Assembly: GCA_014529385.2 (NCBI GenBank)
Contig: CM043950.1
Span: 71,960,435-72,024,434 of the forward strand
Direction of reading: 5' to 3'
Source: Adiantum capillus-veneris
Lineage: Eukaryota > Streptophyta > Polypodiopsida > Polypodiales > Pteridaceae
Length of the DNA: 64,000 bases
Position 1 is the first letter of the stretch; each line of letters begins with the position of its first letter. Shown piece by piece: positions 21,919 through 32,111 of the stretch. The notes under the pieces are model-generated. The model did no database searches and was not told the DNA's origin. It saw nothing but the letters and a program-made list of their open reading frames with translations. A program made the position numbers and the translations under genes.

Positions 21919-22944
21919 TCCAAAGAGGCTGGCTATTTGTAGCTTTTATCAATACGTGCGTAATATACTCTCTGCAATTTTGAGTGCTAGTGGAAACAAT
22001 TATTATTGTTGTCATTCCATCGTTGTTGTGCAGGTGCGCGCGCACGCACATAGGTGTTGGAAAAAATTGCTCATGGGGAAGGCTAATCTTTTCTTGTTGG
22101 CCGAAAAAAGCTTTAGCAAAGGTAGCACTATTTTGGGTCAGTTGGTGGGGATGGAGGGTCAGGTATGGTGGTTAGTGTGCTTCATTTATGTAAACAGTAG
22201 TGAGAGTTGATGTAAATCTTGGTAGGTGGGGTTGGGGTCTGTGTGTAAGAGTATCTAGCCTCTCTCTGTCTCTCCAGACATCGGCCTCTCAGGTATAGTG
22301 CTTTTGCACTGCACCAATGGATATCATTTGTTTGTTAGACGCCTTCACAGCTACATCAGCCTGCTCCTTATCCCCCACTATTGCAGGAGTGGCCTGTAAA
22401 ATAAATAATGATCAAGATGATAAGAACCAAAATTTGTATGGAGAGAGCCACTTACCAATACCAGTTTTTGCCACTTCCAGTCCTGCTTGTAAAGGTGTCT
22501 CCTCCTCATCATTCCCAATCAGTATAAGTCATATGTGATCCAATCAGTATAAGTTATGCTTCCTCTCATTTTTCAACACGAGAGGAAGGATAACGAAGCA
22601 AAGGTAGCTGGAGCTTCAGTAGGCCTCATCTTCTCAAGTCCCCTGCTGAAACAAGATACCAAATGAGGTGTTGGTTGCAAACAGAGAATTGGGGGTTCTC
22701 TACGAGAGAGGAGCTCTACACTCCTGGTTGATTGAGGACTTGCTTCAAACGTAAGAGAAAGGATCTCAACATCCCCTTTCCTTTCTATGTAAAAGCATCC
22801 CCTTTCCTAGATGTATCCATATCAAGAAGGAATTGCTATGTATTATTCTATGTAATAGTATCAAAGAGTTATGAATACATCACAATTTTTGGCTAATTTG
22901 TGATCTACGGGCCTTTTCGTATGCGATGAGTTAAGTGTAGTTAT
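21919..22944. other. 3' flank of the reductase gene
   Basis: Non-coding and moderately AT-rich, with a CT run at 22258-22275. No polyadenylation signal or second gene can be assigned with confidence. Confidence 0.4.
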
Positions 22945-23138
22945 GATCTTAAGGGTTTTTTTATTTTTTATTTTTTATTTTTTTGGGTCAAGGGGTGTTT
23001 GCCTAGTAGTTAAGGTGACAAGCTTTAGGTGCACCCACTATGGTTCATCCCTTGAGACATGTGGGTGAGGGTGAGTGCGCACAATTCCGTAAAACTAGTT
23101 GAAGCGAAGCTTCAAAAAAAAAAAAAAAGGATCTTAAG
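22945..23138 (+). mobile_element. tRNA-derived SINE with GATCTTAAG target duplication
   Basis: Between direct repeats GATCTTAAG at 22945-22953 and 23130-23138 lies about 176 bp. It contains an A-box-like TGCCTAGTAGTTAAGG, a B-box GGTTCATCCC about 35 bases later (the internal Pol III promoter of tRNA genes), and a terminal run of about 15 A. This is the structure of a tRNA-derived SINE mobilised by a LINE reverse transcriptase. The 5' end is T-rich, which is unusual and may be later expansion. Confidence 0.75.
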
Positions 23139-23588
23139 TTTTAAGTTGCCTAGTTCTTAAGTTCAGGAGTTTCAAGCGATTTGTGTCTAAAAATAAGTTT
23201 CAAAGAGCCCTTTATAAGTGACTTTTGGCTATTTTGAGTTCACTTTCATAAGTTTGAAGCTCTCCTCTCCACACTGATCTCTCGATCTCTTGCACACTTG
23301 GTCCCCCCTTGCCGTCTCTCCCACTCAAGCATGGAGACAACCAACCAAGCACTTGTATCCCAATTGCACAAGCTTGAGAAGCTCAACCGTATGTTCTAGG
23401 CATTGATTGACATGGAGGACACCACAAGCTCCATGCTGATGCCTTTTAGGAATTTAGTGCATATATGGATATATACATTTTTGAATACTGCCTCAATTTT
23501 AAAGAGGAGGGGATTTGGAGTCCTCTAGATCTTCAAGAACACCTAGAAATCGGACAAAAAGTTGGCTTGCAAGAGTACTCAAAGGGGC
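23139..23588. other. Left flank of the non-autonomous LTR element
   Basis: Contains a short frame beginning METTNQALVSQLHKLEKLN at about 23330 and then stopped; not recognised. A second frame just before the insertion (about 23500-23590) is also open. The pre-insertion sequence resumes at 28040. Confidence 0.35.
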
Positions 23589-23593
23589 TAATA
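23589..23593. repeat. Target site duplication TAATA (left)
   Basis: TAATA precedes the left LTR and recurs at 28035-28039 after the right LTR. Confidence 0.9.
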
Positions 23594-24697
23594 TGTCAGG
23601 TGCAGCGGAAGTGAATATTGAACTTTGCTCAAGATGAGTGCTCCTAACCATGCTCAAGGGTTCCTTTTACTTATAGAAGGGAGAGCCTTCTGTTCCTTTA
23701 ATGAGAGAGTGCAATGGACACAAACAAAGTGGTGAACATTGTGAATGAAGGTGCTGAGACTGAGAGATAGAAAGAGAAGAATATGACACCAGAATGTTGT
23801 CAAAGCCTCCTCCGAAGGCCCCACTCTCTATGGCGAGAGCGGTCTACTATTGATTGCACAAATCTCTACAATGCTTGGACTTGCCGACGATGACGACAAC
23901 GACGAGACGGACTGAAATGTGAAAATCTTTATTTGCTGAATTCTAACTCTATGCCGGTGACGATGTCGATGGCGACGATACGATGACGACATGTTGAAAA
24001 CGCAGATGCTGGGTTGAATCTGCGAACTATGCTGGATCTGACCGTGCGGCGAGGATCTACTGCGGGAAGGTGAGATCTGCAAGGTTCGGGGGTTCTACTG
24101 TGGTATCTGACTGCTGAAAATTGAAAACGCTGGTGCCTCTTGATGTCTTCTCGCGATGAATCTGCAAAACGCTACGAGCTGATCTACAAACCAAAAAACG
24201 CTAGGGCTAAATTGGAGTCTACTACAAAAACGCTAGTGGGTCTGGGGTCCTGCTGTTGTCAGTTGTCCTGTAAATGCAAAATGCTAGCCTGATATGTTGT
24301 TCTACTGTCTTCCTGCCGGTGGGGAGTCTTGCTGAAAAGGTGTCTGCTGAACCCTTGGTTCCTGTTGTCTCTTTTGCCAGAAAGTGCTAGCACTAGGTTT
24401 CTTTATATATTTGCTTGCTAAAATTTCCCTACCTAGTTTCCAACAAAAGTCACTTAAAAATAATAAGTGAAAAATGTCAAAAATAGGAAAATTAGGTCTA
24501 TGCACTGTAAGAATGTTCCTGATGGGTTCTGATGAAAATCTGATGGTCATGTTGTGTGCAACCAGAGGATAGCATCTACTCTAAGTGTGTGAACATGCGC
24601 GGTTTGTGAGCAGACACACAAAAGTACCAGAATGAAATGAATTCATGTCATGAAGTAGCTTGTCCACGTACGCATAGGGTTAGATGTGCACATGGCA
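23594..24697 (-). repeat. 3' LTR of the non-autonomous element
   Basis: 1104 bp, starting TGTCAGGTGC and ending CATGGCA on the plus strand; homologous to 26811-28034. Confidence 0.93.
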
Positions 24698-25454
24698 TCC
24701 CCTCCTTTTCAAAGTGAGGCACTGCTACCGAAATGTATGGCATCGAGAGAGATCGCCAACAGGGTCTGGAATCCTGGAAAGGACTCTTTGCGGGCCCACT
24801 CTGATGAGTGGGTCATGCGATACTTGAACTTCATAAAGGTCTGGAACGATTGCTTCTTTGGGCCGTGCCGAAAGCGACACGAAGTCTTCTGTGGCTCCTT
24901 CAATGCTTCAACTGCGTCTAGAGTCATGCGTCTACCTTCTTCAAGAATCTCGGAGGATGAAAATTCCTAAAACCACTTTTGACACAGAGACATGAACATA
25001 CCCATTCCATGTAAAGTGATTGAAAAAATTCTATTTCTTCCAAAAAATTGTGCATGCAATGGAGATGAACATATAGACGGAGTGCCAAACTGTTCATCAA
25101 ACACACGCAAACAATGGGGTTGAAACTTGACTTTTTGATCTAAATCAATCAAATGTAGCAAATTACAATGGAAATGCCCATGCTTGATGCTCAATCCTTC
25201 TTGTGCTCTTTCTGATACTGTTTCATGCCAAGGAAGATACATGGAATGTGAATTCCTTCAATGCAAACATTTCATCTTTTCATGAGTAATCTGCATACAT
25301 CTGTGCTAATCATGAGTGAATCGTGCTCATCGTACAATATGTCATGCCTATGAAAAGGGATCACATAAGGACGGTGACTAAAATACATGAAAGCATCACG
25401 AAAGAAACACTCGAACAATGCCTGCTGACTAATCATTCGAACACATAATACTTC

Positions 25455-26281
25455 CTATGGGGGTTCTTTGAACCTCGACTCGAGAGCCAAGATCGGCTCT
25501 TCGTGATAGATCGAATCTGCATGTGGGGGTGCTGTGGACCTCGACTCGAAAGCCAAGATCGGTTCTTTGTGATTGATCGAATCTGCAACGAGGTTAGCTT
25601 CGCTAGAAAAAGCATCAACTAAACCATCATCCTGGTGAACAATCACATCCTCTTTCTGCAAATTATCATGCTTGTGAGAAATCACATCTTGATCATGCAA
25701 ATTATCATTCTCGTGAGAAATCACATCTTGGTCATCATGCAAATCATCATGCTTGTCATTGTCATCCAAATCATCATGCTTATCATTATCATTCAATTCA
25801 ACATTCTTATCATCATGCAAATCCTGTGTGTCATGCTTTGGAGAAGAAGAAACTGAGAGTTTCCTTTTCCCGAATCTCTTGCATCTGTGCCAGCACTTGA
25901 GAAAAGAGTCGCAACATCTCTTTCATGTGTTGGTCACTCATCGCTTTTCTTGCTTTGTTCTTGCGATCAAATTCTACTTTTGTTTCTTCGCGCTCACGAT
26001 CCAATTCGGTCAGTCTTACTTTGGCTTCCAAGCGTGCTTGCTCGCTCTCACGCGCTATGGCTACCATTCTTTCTTGATACTTACGATCAATTTTTGCCTT
26101 TCTTTCTGTTGTTCTGGTTCGCGTTCTAACTGCCTGTCCATCATCATCTTGTTGAAAGCCTCCATAGGAGTTAGTGCAATCTTTGCGTAGATGGGGAAGG
26201 GGGAGGGTTGGAAAAACCTCCTGGTGGGGAAAACTCTTCTTCACCAGCCTCATGTTCATCACCTCCATGCGAAGTATCCAT
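25455..26281 (-). pseudogene. Unrecognised coiled-coil and Asp/His-rich protein of the LTR element
   Basis: A single ancestral reading frame appears scattered over several frames. It begins at the ATG at 26281 (MDTSHGGDEHEAGEEEF, acidic then Pro-rich), shifts near 26185 to ALTPMEAFNKMMMDRQLERE, and shifts again near 26070 to a Glu/Arg/Lys-rich heptad region (IARESEQARLEAKVRL, LDREREETKVEFDRK). It shifts once more in a TTC run near 25840 into a tail rich in HDD, NDN and DVISH repeats. The final 70 residues contain a duplicated EPILA-ESR motif encoded by a ~69-bp tandem repeat (25455-25590). Helical coiled coil and acidic low-complexity tail are visible; no enzymatic motif or zinc knuckle. It occupies the place of gag, so a structural or RNA-binding role is possible but unproven. 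Confidence 0.6.
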
Positions 26282-26324
26282 GCCGCTTCGGGTGATGACC
26301 ATCCACTGAAGTCTTGGGTTTTTA

Positions 26325-26460
26325 AGTTCACGAGAAACTTTGTTCTTGTGGGTCTTGGTTCTTGGGTTCTTGAGTTCTTGAGGGTCTTGAGGTTCTTGAG
26401 TTCTTGAGGTTCTTCAGGGTCTTGAGTTCTTGAGGTTCATGAGGTTCTTCTTTAGCTTGC
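26325..26460. repeat. TTCTTGAG-type minisatellite
   Basis: About ten variants of 'ggttcttgag(gg)tcttgag' in direct repeat inside the leader of the non-autonomous element. Confidence 0.85.
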
Positions 26461-26797
26461 AATCTGTGTTAGAGAAGGATCTTCTCTTCACCCGAGTTCT
26501 GCTCTTTTTCGCGGGCGCACCCCTTGGCGGCCTTGCGCTCACACCAAGGTTGCTTTTTCCCACCTCACATCGATTGGCCGGCCGCTAATAAGTGCACGGT
26601 CCACTCTCAATGAGTGAAAAGAGGCACAAAGGGGAGGCTCGACAAGCCCTTATTTCTTGGGATTCCTGTCACTCTTCAAAAACACGATTAGGAATCGACA
26701 TGCCCAAGAAATCTTGGGTAACGTGCGACCTCAACAAGCAAAAAAATTTATGTGGTTCTTGTGGTTCTTTCCTTGAGTGATACAGAACACTGCCAAA

Positions 26798-26809
26798 GCT
26801 CTGATACCA
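26798..26809 (-). promoter_or_regulatory. tRNA-iMet primer binding site of the non-autonomous element
   Basis: Minus strand TGGTATCAGAGC, one base inside the 5' LTR at 26811. Confidence 0.93.
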
Positions 26810-26810
26810 A

Positions 26811-28034
26811 TGAAAGGTGCATCGGAAGTGAAAGTTGAACTTTGCTCAAGATGAGTGCTCCGAACCGTGCTCAAGGGTTCCTTTTTTTACGGAAGGGTGA
26901 GCCTTCTGTTCCTTTAGTGAGAGAGTGCAATGGACACAAACAAAGTGGTGAACACTGTGAATGAAGGTGCTGAGACTGAAAGATAGAAAGAGAAGAATAC
27001 GACACTAGAATGTTGTCAAACCCTCCTCCGAAGGCCCCACTCTCTATGGCGAGAGCGGTCTACTATTGATTGCACAAATCTCTACAATGCTTGGACTTGC
27101 CGACGATGTCGAAGACGATGAAGACGACGACGAGACAGGCTGAAATCTACAAATCTTTATTTATTGAATTATGACTATGTCGGTGACGATGTCGATGGCG
27201 ACGATGTGATGACGACACACTGAAAACGTAGATGCTGAAATCTGCGTTTTTTGGGTTGAATCTACAAACTATGCTGGATCTGACCGTGCGGCGAGAATTT
27301 GCTGCAAGAAGGTGAGATCTGCGAGGATCGGGGGTTCTACTGTGGTATCTGGCTACTGAAAGCTGAAAATGCTGGTGCCTCTTGATGTCTTGTCGCGATG
27401 AATCTGCAAAACACTAGGAGCTCATCTGCAAACCAAAAACGCTAGGACTGAATTGGAGTCTACTACAAAAACGCTAGTGGGTCTGGGGCCCTGCTGTCGC
27501 AGGTTGTCCTGCAAATGCAAAACGCTAGGCTATTCTGTTATTCTACTGTCGCCGGGAATCTGCAAGTGCAAAAACGTTGGCTGATCATGTTGATGGCCGA
27601 AAAACGCCGAGTCTTCCTGCCGGTGGGGAGTCTTGCTGAAAAGGTGCCTGCTGAACCCTTGGTTCCTGTTGCCTCTTCTACTAGAAAGTGCTAGCGCTAG
27701 GTTTCTTTATATACTTGCCTGCTAAAATTGCCCTACCTAGTTCCCAACAAAAGTCACTTAAAAATAATAAGTGAAAAATATCAAAAATAGGGAAAATAGG
27801 TCTATGCACTGTAAAAATGTTTCTGATGGGTTTTGATGGAAATCTGATGGTCATGATGCTGTGCAACCAAAAGATATGCATCTACTTTAAGTGCCTAGAC
27901 ATGTGCGGTTTGTGAACATACTCACAAAAGTGCCAGATCACTTTGTGATCTAACTCGAAGTGACCTAACTGAAATGAATCCATGTCATGAAGTATGTTGT
28001 CCACGTACACATAGGGTTAGATGTGCACGTGACA
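26811..28034 (-). repeat. 5' LTR of the non-autonomous element
   Basis: 1224 bp, starting TGAAAGGTGC and ending CACGTGACA on the plus strand, followed by TAATA. Confidence 0.93.
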
Positions 28035-28039
28035 TAATA

Positions 28040-28277
28040 TCACACACCTTTGGAAGATCAACCGGTAGACCTTGGCATGGGCAACAATGGGACGACTTTT
28101 CTTTGGTGGTACATGTCTCTTGCCCTCATGATCATGGCGAGAATAGAGAAAACAAAGGGGAAGACAAAGCGCTAGAACCAAAAAAGCCTATAGCAAGTCC
28201 CTCGGTAAAGGAAGCCAATCCCAAGGAGGAGAAGTTCCCCTCTCAACAAAAGCATCTCTCGAAGGTTGGATCAAAAC
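28040..28277. other. Right flank of the non-autonomous element
   Basis: Lys/Glu/Pro-rich open frame (part of 27974-28387) with no recognised family. It may be the continuation of the sequence interrupted at 23593. Confidence 0.3.
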
Positions 28278-28760
28278 TTACATACGGATCCGTTCCGTAC
28301 GATACAGACGTTCTGTACGGATCCGTACCGTACGGAATGATCCATACGCCTTTCTTTTTTGGGTGTGGGAAGCCCGTATGGTGTTGATTTAAAATAAAAA
28401 TCCAAGTCTCTTGCAATAGTTACCCAGTATATGGTTGTCTTGTAAAACGTGTCTTTGAATGTCTCTATAAGTTGTTGGCTTCTCTCTTGTTTTTTATTGA
28501 AAATGTCCTAGAAAATTTAGTACTTTGCGGTTTTTTTACAAGAGTACGTATTTTTACGTACGTAAAATTTTTTCTTGTACGGAACAACGCACTGTACGTA
28601 CATATACACCACGTAAAGTACGTTTGGTACCACCTTGCATCTCTCACACTCAAGGTTGCATCCGTACGTACTTACAGAACCGTATAGTATGGTAAAGCCG
28701 TACGGTACGATATCGTAAGATACTCTACGGTCAACATAAATTTTTTTGGGACAAATTAGA
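28278..28760. repeat. CGTACG-dense region, possible subterminal zone of a hAT-type element
   Basis: TACGTAC, CCGTACGG and close variants occur about 20 times, concentrated at 28278-28350 and 28540-28740, including imperfect palindromes such as CGGATCCGTACCGTACGG. A similar but sparser cluster is at 58195-58270, downstream of the hAT transposase remnant. Clustered short palindromes near ends are typical transposase-binding regions of hAT elements; the link is inference. Confidence 0.45.
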
Positions 28761-29026
28761 GTATGGATTTTGACGGACAGATTTGGCAAGCCCCTTTTGT
28801 GTGATGTACGCTTTATTGATGTGTGTGCCAACGCTTAAAACTTGGGGAAAATTCCAAGCACTTGTTACAATTTCCAGAGAGCAAATTTGTGCAAAAACCT
28901 TCGTAGACAGTCACGTAGAAAGGTAAGCTCCACTTTCTTGTATGCTCCTTCTACTCAGGTTGTGCGTACTCTTTGTGATCCCTCGCCCTCTTTGAGCATT
29001 TTCCCTCCTCTCACATTCCTCATGTG
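28761..29026. other. Segment left of gypsy element 2
   Basis: Non-coding. If the hAT interpretation is right, this is part of the hAT element interrupted by gypsy element 2. No domain recognised. Confidence 0.3.
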
Positions 29027-29322
29027 TGTTGTCGTGCAGCTCCGTTTTCGTGCATGATGGGAAAAAGAATGAAAAGATCCAGAGTTGGCTTAGTTGAAGC
29101 CTATATGATTATTGAGTAATGATAAGGGCTTGATAACAAGCTAGCTTAATGCTAAATGTATGCTCGGTGTGGCTTTAAAGGGCCAAAGATTGTCTTGATA
29201 ATGCTAAAAAGTGGTGATGTTTGAATATGCAAGAATTGGAAGTTTATGGACTAGACAACAATACTCAAAGTGCTTTATAGGTCTGTCTTTATGGCTCATC
29301 GATTAGAGCTATGGCTCGGAAG
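29027..29322 (+). repeat. 5' LTR of gypsy element 2, first part
   Basis: Matches 51884-52170 ('gcctatatgattattgagta', 'gggcttgataacaagctag', 'caatactcaaagtgct'). Interrupted at 29323 by TRIM 1. Confidence 0.9.
29318..29322. repeat. Target site of TRIM 1, GGAAG
   Basis: GGAAG before the TRIM and GGAAC after it (42562-42566). The uninterrupted copy in the 3' LTR reads AGGAAGTTATGG at about 52168, confirming the insertion point. Confidence 0.85.
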
Positions 29323-29445
29323 TGTTGAGCTATATATGGTATCTCTATATATAGCACCCTGGTCCCCTCTATATAAACGCATCTCGTGTGATCAGTAGAC
29401 ACACTTTGGGGTTCTATTTCTGTGCTCTCTCTTTCTATCTCAACA
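29323..29445 (+). repeat. 5' LTR of TRIM 1
   Basis: 123 bp; contains TATATATAG and TATATAAACG boxes and ends TCTCAACA directly before the primer site. Confidence 0.92.
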
Positions 29446-29457
29446 TGGTATCAGAGC
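29446..29457 (+). promoter_or_regulatory. tRNA-iMet primer binding site of TRIM 1
   Basis: TGGTATCAGAGC immediately after the LTR. Confidence 0.95.
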
Positions 29458-30288
29458 ATACAACGACCATGAAGAGGAGGTGCTTGATCTCAGAAAACCA
29501 AGAAGCTAAGTCTTTGCTCGTACATAATTTTCTAGATAAATTGTTTGAGATTCACGAAGCCTTGTATTAGCAGTTTCATGTTTTTTTTTAAAAAGGTTGC
29601 TTATTAAGCGTCTTCTTGTGTAGCTACACGTAGAAGAAGCGTTTGTAGATGCTTGCATCATCTTTTTAGGCGGCTAGGGTACAGGCGTTAATAATATTTA
29701 TGCAGGCAAATGAAAACAACATTAGCATGAGGCTGTGGAAGTCGTTTGCGGTGTGCTCAAGACAAGTTATGCGACAAACTATTAGGAGGTGATTTAGAGG
29801 TTAGCAATATGACAGATACGATCATAGTTGATTGAAGACCTTGTAGCTGTGGGCCGTCGTGACGTCTACTGCAATCGCCAGCATCGGCAACATATATTAA
29901 TTATAAGAAGAGATTATTTCCTTGTGCTATTAATAACATATAAAAGCAAGGCACGTAAAACGCGGAGGGTCACTATTCAGCCCGTGCTCACTCGTTAATT
30001 AGGGACGCAATTAGCGGGATGGCGCACGTGGTGCTGGAGCCTTGCTATTATAGAGTTTTGCGCACTGCAGCGCTGCCTTGCTTATCGAACCTTTAATTTG
30101 CCTTTCCTGTCGCGGGCATGTGAAGACAGTAAGGGGTAGGCAGGCTTAGTCGAAGTTATCCAGGCGGGGACCAGTTCGAGTGCAGGCGATGGGACTGCAG
30201 ACCCTCAGCCCATGTGTCTCACAACGGCGACAAGCCCTAACCTCAATCTATTATTGTTTTAGCTCGCCTCACAGAAACGCAGAAAAAG
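29458..30288. other. TRIM 1 interior, left part
   Basis: A short frame (MKRRCLISENQEAKSLL at about 29470-29570) may be a gag remnant but has no family signature. A palindrome around GTGTAGCTACAC with GCGTCTTCT/AGAAGAAGCG flanks is at about 29607-29641. The rest is non-coding. Confidence 0.4.
30286..30288. repeat. Target site duplication AAG of the CACTA element (left)
   Basis: AAG at 30286-30288 and again at 38051-38053; a 3-bp duplication is diagnostic of CACTA elements. Confidence 0.9.
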
Positions 30289-30309
30289 CACTACAAGAGG
30301 CTCTTCATA

Positions 30310-30460
30310 TTAGCGACGCTCACACAGCGACGCTCAAAAAAAAAAATTCCCGGCGTCGCTATGAGCGTCGCTATAAGCGTCGCTATGAGTGTCGCAAATT
30401 TACAAAGAAATTTGCGATGCTCATAGCGACGCTTATAGCGACGCTCATAGCGACGCCAGC
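30310..30460. repeat. Left subterminal repeats of the CACTA element
   Basis: At least eight copies of AGCGACGCT or its complement, arranged head to head around an AATTTGCGA-type centre so that the region can fold into a hairpin (for example GGCGTCGCTATGAGCGTCGC against GCGACGCTCATAGCGACGCC). Confidence 0.92.
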
Positions 30461-30489
30461 TGGGGTAAAAAAAATAACCGAGCGCGCCC

Positions 30490-30520
30490 AAAAACTCAGA
30501 TCTCAGATCTGAGTTTTTCG
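30490..30520. repeat. Palindrome AAAAACTCAGATCTCAGATCTGAGTTTTT
   Basis: A palindrome with arms AAACTCAGATC / GATCTGAGTTT next to the left subterminal repeats. It could be a terminator-like or binding site; function unknown. Confidence 0.7.
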
Positions 30521-30544
30521 GCGCCCTCAAGCAAAGAGCAGGTA

Positions 30545-30588
30545 ACGCTCTCCCTCACTCTCTCTCTCTCTCTCTCTCTCTCTTTTTC

Positions 30589-30660
<72 letters not shown>

Positions 30661-30722
30661 AGAGGAAGGAGAGCCAGGTATGCTCCTTCCCTCTCCTCAT
30701 TCTCATGTTCCCTTCCCCTCTT

Positions 30723-30757
<35 letters not shown>

Positions 30758-30778
30758 TACACACACACACATAGTGTT

Positions 30779-30818
<40 letters not shown>

Positions 30819-31060
30819 AGAGAGTGCAAAAACGCACACACATACATAAACAAAGAATGCACACACACATTGAGAGAGAAAAAGAGAGAGAGAGCATGCA
30901 TAAACAAAAAACGCACGCATTGAGAGAGGAAAAGAGAGAGAGAACATGCATAAACAAAAAACGCACACATTGAGAGAGGAAAAGAGAAAGAAAACATGCA
31001 TACGATCCAAAAAAACGCACACACATTGAGAGAGAAAGAAAGAGAAACTAAGGGAGCGTC
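30545..31060. repeat. Microsatellites (CT)n, (CA)n, (GA)n and a ~52-bp minisatellite
   Basis: (CT)n near 30555-30590, (CA)n 30594-30656, and (GA)n 30783-30815. Then three to four copies of a unit with 'aaacgcacacattgagag' and 'gaacatgcataaacaaa', period about 52 bp (30830-31030). ORFs across it are artefacts. Confidence 0.93.
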
Positions 31061-31977
31061 CTAGGAAACTAATTAAAATTAAAAGACCTAAAGATCTAGC
31101 CGACGAGGAGTTGAACTGAAGACCTATTATTCAAGAGAGAAATGGCATAGTCAATCTATCATACTTGGCATGGGTGATAGAAAGGTTATACCATTTATCT
31201 CTTTTTATTGGCACACACATCCCCACACGCGCACACACACAGGAAGAAGAGAGTTATAACATCGTAGGAAACTATCTTAAAAGACGTTAAAGATTAGGTT
31301 ATATGTAGACTTACATTAAATTAGATTTAGGTTTATTTTTAACTAGATTTACGTTTATTTAAGCTAGATTTAGATTTACGTTATATTAGATTAGATGCGG
31401 GTCTCCATAGACTGCGATGCCTGCATGAAGCGGGTGAAGACAGCCCTCAATGGAATATAGGGTATTGCTGCCTTCACTCATGGTGGGCTCCGTCGATCCA
31501 AAAGTACTGGTGAAATGTCTTCAGAAGATAGGGAAGAAGGTGGATCTTCAGGGCGGCAAGAGTCACTACATCCCCGACACAATGACCATCTAGACAACCT
31601 CTAGTCATTAGACTTACGTTAAATTAGATTTAGCTTTATTTTTAGTTAGATTTACGTTTATTTAGATTTACGCTTATTTACGTTAGATTGAGTCCACGCA
31701 AGAATTACTTACGGTTTAGGGTTTAGAGTTAGACGAACAGTGAAAAGATCTACTGTGAAAAGATGTTAAGATGAAGTGAAGTGCTACAGCTAGAGAAGAG
31801 GCAAAGGGATTTTGTCCACTACATGCAGTATCATGTAGACGTGGGTGTCTAGATTTCTTGTACCCACAAATATAGGTATTGACCAATAAAGACGAGATTA
31901 TAACCCGGTGGTTCTGATCTCCGTGCACCTCTAGACCGAGGTGTGTGGGGATTGGACATGACTAGAGAATGTGAGGT

Positions 31978-32049
<72 letters not shown>

Positions 32050-32111
32050 GACGAAGAATGCCAATAGAATATTAAATTTGTTGTCCAGGTTATAAGTTTT
32101 TTATCCTCATT
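31061..32111. other. CACTA 5' untranslated/promoter region
   Basis: Repeats of 'ttagatttaggtttattt' and 'agatttacgtttattt' at about 31310-31390 and 31615-31690, then a (GA)n tract at 31979-32046 shortly before the transposase ATG. GA tracts next to starts are common in plant 5' UTRs. No coding region recognised. Confidence 0.5.

Larger units (their letters stand above)
23594..28034 (-). mobile_element. Non-autonomous LTR retrotransposon (LARD-like), 4.4 kb
   Basis: LTRs at 23594-24697 (3') and 26811-28034 (5') are clearly homologous and end TG...CA on the minus strand, with a TAATA duplication outside. The primer site at 26798-26809 reads TGGTATCAGAGC (initiator tRNA-Met) on the minus strand. 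A purine tract (GAAAAGGAGGGGA on the minus strand) abuts the 3' LTR at 24698. The 2.1-kb interior has no protease, RT, RNase H or integrase, only a broken coiled-coil reading frame. Mobilisation must have used proteins supplied by another element. The two LTRs differ by several indels, including 27930-27965, present only in the 5' LTR. Confidence 0.92.

Noticed and set aside
22990-23060. Functional tRNA gene
   Set aside because: A- and B-boxes are present but no cloverleaf or anticodon arm is evident, and it ends in poly-A within a target duplication; SINE instead.
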